A stretch of 9,086 nucleotides of DNA from CAZKUN01 sp964555935 (GTDB taxonomy: Bacteria > Armatimonadota > Zipacnadia > Zipacnadales > VGFC01), in contig CAZKUN010000323.1 of the NCBI GenBank assembly GCA_964555935.1, positions 1 to 9,086 on the forward strand, in the 5' to 3' direction. The position numbers and the translations under genes were made by a program. Position 1 is the first letter of the stretch. Each line of letters begins with the position of its first letter. Below are positions 7,252 to 9,086 of the stretch, piece by piece. Under the pieces are notes generated by a model, which had not been told where the DNA came from, searched no databases, and was given only the letters and a program-made list of their open reading frames with translations.

Positions 7252-8401
7252 CGGGAATGTCACCTATTCTCTTGACCGGCCAGAAGCGCGCGAAGGCGCG
7301 GCCGTGGATGTTCTCGATCGGCAGGAATGGCGCGGGTTCGCCGTCGACATCGACCCACTTCTTCGAATCGTTACTGTTGTTGCGGTTGTCGCCGAAGACC
7401 AGCACATGTCCCTCCGGCACCGTGACAGGCCCAAAGTCTTCTCTGTGGAAGGGCTCCCGTAGATATGGTTCGGCCTGGCGGCTGAAGTCCTCATCGCCCC
7501 GCTTCTTAAGCCACACCGAGCCCTCATCGACCTTCAGCTCATCGCCGGGCAAAGCGACCAGGCGCTTGATGAAGTCCTTCTTCTCCTTCAGATCCGGGTT
7601 GGCTTGGGGATTGGAGTAGTAGGCGCTAAGCGGCGCGCGGAAGACGACAATGTCGCGCCGGCGCAGCTCGCCACGCTTGAAGCTGAGTTTATTGGCGAAG
7701 AGCCGGTCGTGGACCTCGAGCGTCGGCATCATCGACCCGGATGGGATGAAGTATGACTGAATAATCGCCGGTCGGACCACGGCAAATACGAGACCGATCT
7801 GAGACGCGGTCGCGAGAACGATCGACAGCACCAACATCGCCGCGCCCGAGCGCGCTCTCCGAACGACGACGACCGTGCCGGCCGCCTTGTCGTGCAGCGT
7901 CTGCCGGTTCCTGTCCCAGAGGAGCCATGCGGGGTCGAGCAGGCCCGCGCCGCAAGTGTTCGTTATGATTCCCGCGCCGAGCGACACGAGCGACCGGACA
8001 AGCGCGCGGCCCCAACCCGGGACCTGGCCCAGTGGCCCAACGACCTGGATGCCAACGACCCACTTGCCGACCGTCATGCCCCAGATCGCGGTGAGAACCG
8101 TGGAGTAGATGGCCGCGATGAACGTGACCCAGCCAAGCGCGCTTATGAATACGAGGCCGCCGGGACGCGTCGTCGCCTCGGCAACCGCCGCATACCAAAG
8201 CAGAGCGACCATCAACACGCCGCCGATAGCCTGATCCGCGAAGCACCCGGCGAGACGCAGCGTCCGCGTCGCGAGGCGTGGCTTCGCCTCTGGCTTGTCC
8301 GAAAGCCCGTCCAATCGGCGCGAGCAATCCGAGCAACGCGCCTTGGCATTGCCATCCAGGCGATGAACGCGCCCGCACGAGGGGCAGCCATACCAAGCCA
8401 T
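7244..8401 (-). CDS. Signal peptidase I (S26) fused to an N-terminal zinc ribbon and RDD membrane domain
   Basis: Three parts are seen in 385 residues. (1) A zinc-ribbon knuckle CPSCG (6-10) with CSDC (23-26). (2) An RDD-type membrane domain, about 50-180, with hydrophobic stretches near 51-72, 83-108 and 133-162 and the family's hallmarks GMTVGKWVVGIQVV (108-121) and RQTLHDKAAGT (166-176). (3) A further membrane helix (187-209) and a complete type I signal peptidase: catalytic Ser223 in IPSGSMMPTL (219-228), general base Lys279 in FIKRLVALPGD (277-287), and box E GDNRNNSNDSKKW (337-349). The S26 part removes signal peptides from exported proteins on the outer face of the inner membrane. E. 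coli LepB has two N-terminal helices instead; the RDD and zinc-ribbon additions are unusual and their role is unknown. The ATG at 8401 was chosen over an upstream TTG (8461) because GGAGG at 8412-8416 precedes it by 10 nt. It is the first gene of the leftward operon. Confidence 0.9.
   Translation of the reverse strand: MAWYGCPSCGRVHRLDGNAKARCSDCSRRLDGLSDKPEAKPRLATRTLRLAGCFADQAIGGVLMVALLWYAAVAEATTRPGGLVFISALGWVTFIAAIYSTVLTAIWGMTVGKWVVGIQVVGPLGQVPGWGRALVRSLVSLGAGIITNTCGAGLLDPAWLLWDRNRQTLHDKAAGTVVVVRRARSGAAMLVLSIVLATASQIGLVFAVVRPAIIQSYFIPSGSMMPTLEVHDRLFANKLSFKRGELRRRDIVVFRAPLSAYYSNPQANPDLKEKKDFIKRLVALPGDELKVDEGSVWLKKRGDEDFSRQAEPYLREPFHREDFGPVTVPEGHVLVFGDNRNNSNDSKKWVDVDGEPAPFLPIENIHGRAFARFWPVKRIGDIPGG
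7260..7265 (-). promoter_or_regulatory. Ribosome binding site deciding the start of the glycosidase-like gene
   Basis: AGGTGA on the minus strand lies 8 nt before the GTG at 7251. It lies inside the last codons of the signal peptidase gene, so translation of the two is probably coupled. The alternative GTG at 7263 overlaps this site and has only a weak purine run before it. Confidence 0.5.
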
Positions 8402-8411
8402 CAGCAACGGT

Positions 8412-8416
8412 CCTCC
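8412..8416 (-). promoter_or_regulatory. Ribosome binding site of the signal peptidase fusion gene
   Basis: GGAGG on the minus strand is 10 nt before the ATG at 8401, favouring this start over the TTG at 8461. Confidence 0.6.
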
Positions 8417-8486
8417 AACCGAGTGGTTACCAGACGCCCGATTTCGCCGGGGGATACTCAACGGCCTGCAGCGGGCTAGAACTGAA

Positions 8487-8532
8487 GACGGCCGCGAGTC
8501 GTGCCCGGTTCACTGGGGAGATCGCGGCCGTC
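8487..8532 (-). terminator. Long-loop hairpin after the Omp85 gene; probable terminator
   Basis: GACGGCCGCGA (8487-8497) and TCGCGGCCGTC (8522-8532) are perfect 11-bp reverse complements with a 24-nt loop that can fold further through CCC/GGG pairs. Read on the minus strand it starts 13 bp past the Omp85 stop and is followed by TTCAGTTCT, a broken U-tract. Its position fits termination between the Omp85 gene and the signal peptidase operon. No good -35/-10 pair was seen in the remaining 85 bp before the operon, so partial read-through is possible. Confidence 0.55.
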
Positions 8533-8545
8533 AGGTAATCGAGAC

Positions 8546-9086
8546 TCAGAACGCGTGCCCGAAGCTCAGATGAACTTCGGTACCCTCGTCCCCACGGCCA
8601 AGGTCGAGCCGCAGGCGGCCGAACGGCGTTCCCAGGCGGGCGCCGACACCCACGCCGAAGTTCGGATTGAACGAGTCGTGTTCGGCCGGGATGACGAAGC
8701 CGGGAGAGCTGGTGGGGAACGCGCCGCCCCAGGCGTCGCCAACGTCGAGGAAGCCGACTGCCGTGATGCTATTTGTCACCGGCAGGCGGTACTCGGCGCT
8801 GAATATGGCCATGTTTTCGCCGCGGTAGCGGTCCTCGCGGTAGCCGCGAAGGGTGTAAGCGCCACCGACTGCGAACGACTCTACCAGGGGGATGTCGCCA
8901 ATCGTTGTGCCGCCCAGGAACCGAACGGCGATCACGTGGTCGGTGTCGCCCACTTGGATGTAGCGGCGGGTGTCGATGGAGACCTTCGCGAAGTCCGAGT
9001 CGCCGCCCAGCAGCCCCGCCTGCTCCACGTAAAACGAGGTGAACCATCCACGTCGCGGCTCTTGGATAAGATCGCGGGTGTCGTTC
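8546..9086 (-). CDS. Omp85/BamA-type outer-membrane beta-barrel protein, C-terminal part (runs off right edge)
   Basis: The visible 179 residues, open to the right edge, are the end of an Omp85 barrel. They begin NDTRDLIQEPRRGWF, the strand pattern common at the start of bacterial surface-antigen barrels, and carry the L6 motif YTLRGYRED (77-85 of the visible part), matching the conserved (V/L)RGF/Y sequence whose arginine stabilises the barrel interior. Aromatic-alternating strands follow (AIFSAEYRLPV, FLDVGDAWGG). The chain ends LSFGHAF, with terminal phenylalanine as in the beta-signal recognised by the BAM complex. BamA inserts beta-barrel proteins into the outer membrane. POTRA domains would lie outside the window, so TamA, TpsB or another Omp85 relative cannot be excluded. 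The gene shows the host has an outer membrane. Followed by a hairpin at 8487-8532. Confidence 0.85.
   Translation of the reverse strand, partial: NDTRDLIQEPRRGWFTSFYVEQAGLLGGDSDFAKVSIDTRRYIQVGDTDHVIAVRFLGGTTIGDIPLVESFAVGGAYTLRGYREDRYRGENMAIFSAEYRLPVTNSITAVGFLDVGDAWGGAFPTSSPGFVIPAEHDSFNPNFGVGVGARLGTPFGRLRLDLGRGDEGTEVHLSFGHAF

Overview
The window is GC-rich (by eye a little over 60%) and densely coded. It reads as chromosomal DNA from a Gram-negative-type (diderm) bacterium, since the right edge carries the C-terminal barrel of an Omp85/BamA-type outer-membrane protein. Two Gfo/Idh/MocA oxidoreductases, a TIM-barrel glycosidase-like secreted protein and a SelA together recall environmental lineages such as Armatimonadota, Planctomycetota or Hydrogenedentota. 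That placement is a weak inference; no rRNA or marker gene settles it. No mobile element, CRISPR array, tRNA or rRNA was found.

Left region (1-1576). Two Gfo/Idh/MocA-family genes diverge from a 130-bp intergenic stretch holding a perfect 8-bp inverted repeat (540-560), a good operator candidate. The leftward gene is cut by the window edge and has EIP where the family normally has EKP. The rightward gene is complete only if a one-base frame break near 1103-1112 is repaired.

Centre-left (1577-3131). A clear sigma70-type promoter (TTGACC, 17-bp spacer, TATACT) drives an Rrf2-family regulator followed after 32 bp by cysteine synthase (cysK), closed by a hairpin terminator. The regulator lacks the IscR cysteine cluster and ends in a C-terminal isoleucine, the feature by which CysE and CdiA toxins plug the CysK active site. 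This suggests a CymR-like cysteine-sensing module.

Centre (3214-3966). A membrane-anchored NlpC/P60-type protein lies alone and overlaps the end of selA tail-to-tail by 29 bp.

Right region (3938-8401, minus strand). A tightly packed four-gene operon reads leftward: a zinc-ribbon/RDD/signal peptidase I fusion, a secreted TIM-barrel glycoside-hydrolase-like protein, a TatD-family metal-dependent hydrolase and selenocysteine synthase SelA. The first two junctions overlap and the third gap is 24 bp, so the genes are probably co-transcribed although their functions look unrelated. Upstream of the operon, 8402-8545 contains a strong hairpin that probably terminates the Omp85 gene entering from the right edge.

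The most notable items are the three-domain signal peptidase fusion, the Rrf2-CysK pair with its C-terminal Ile, and the frame-broken oxidoreductase with a palindromic divergent operator. I do not see a clearly new defence or mobile system here.
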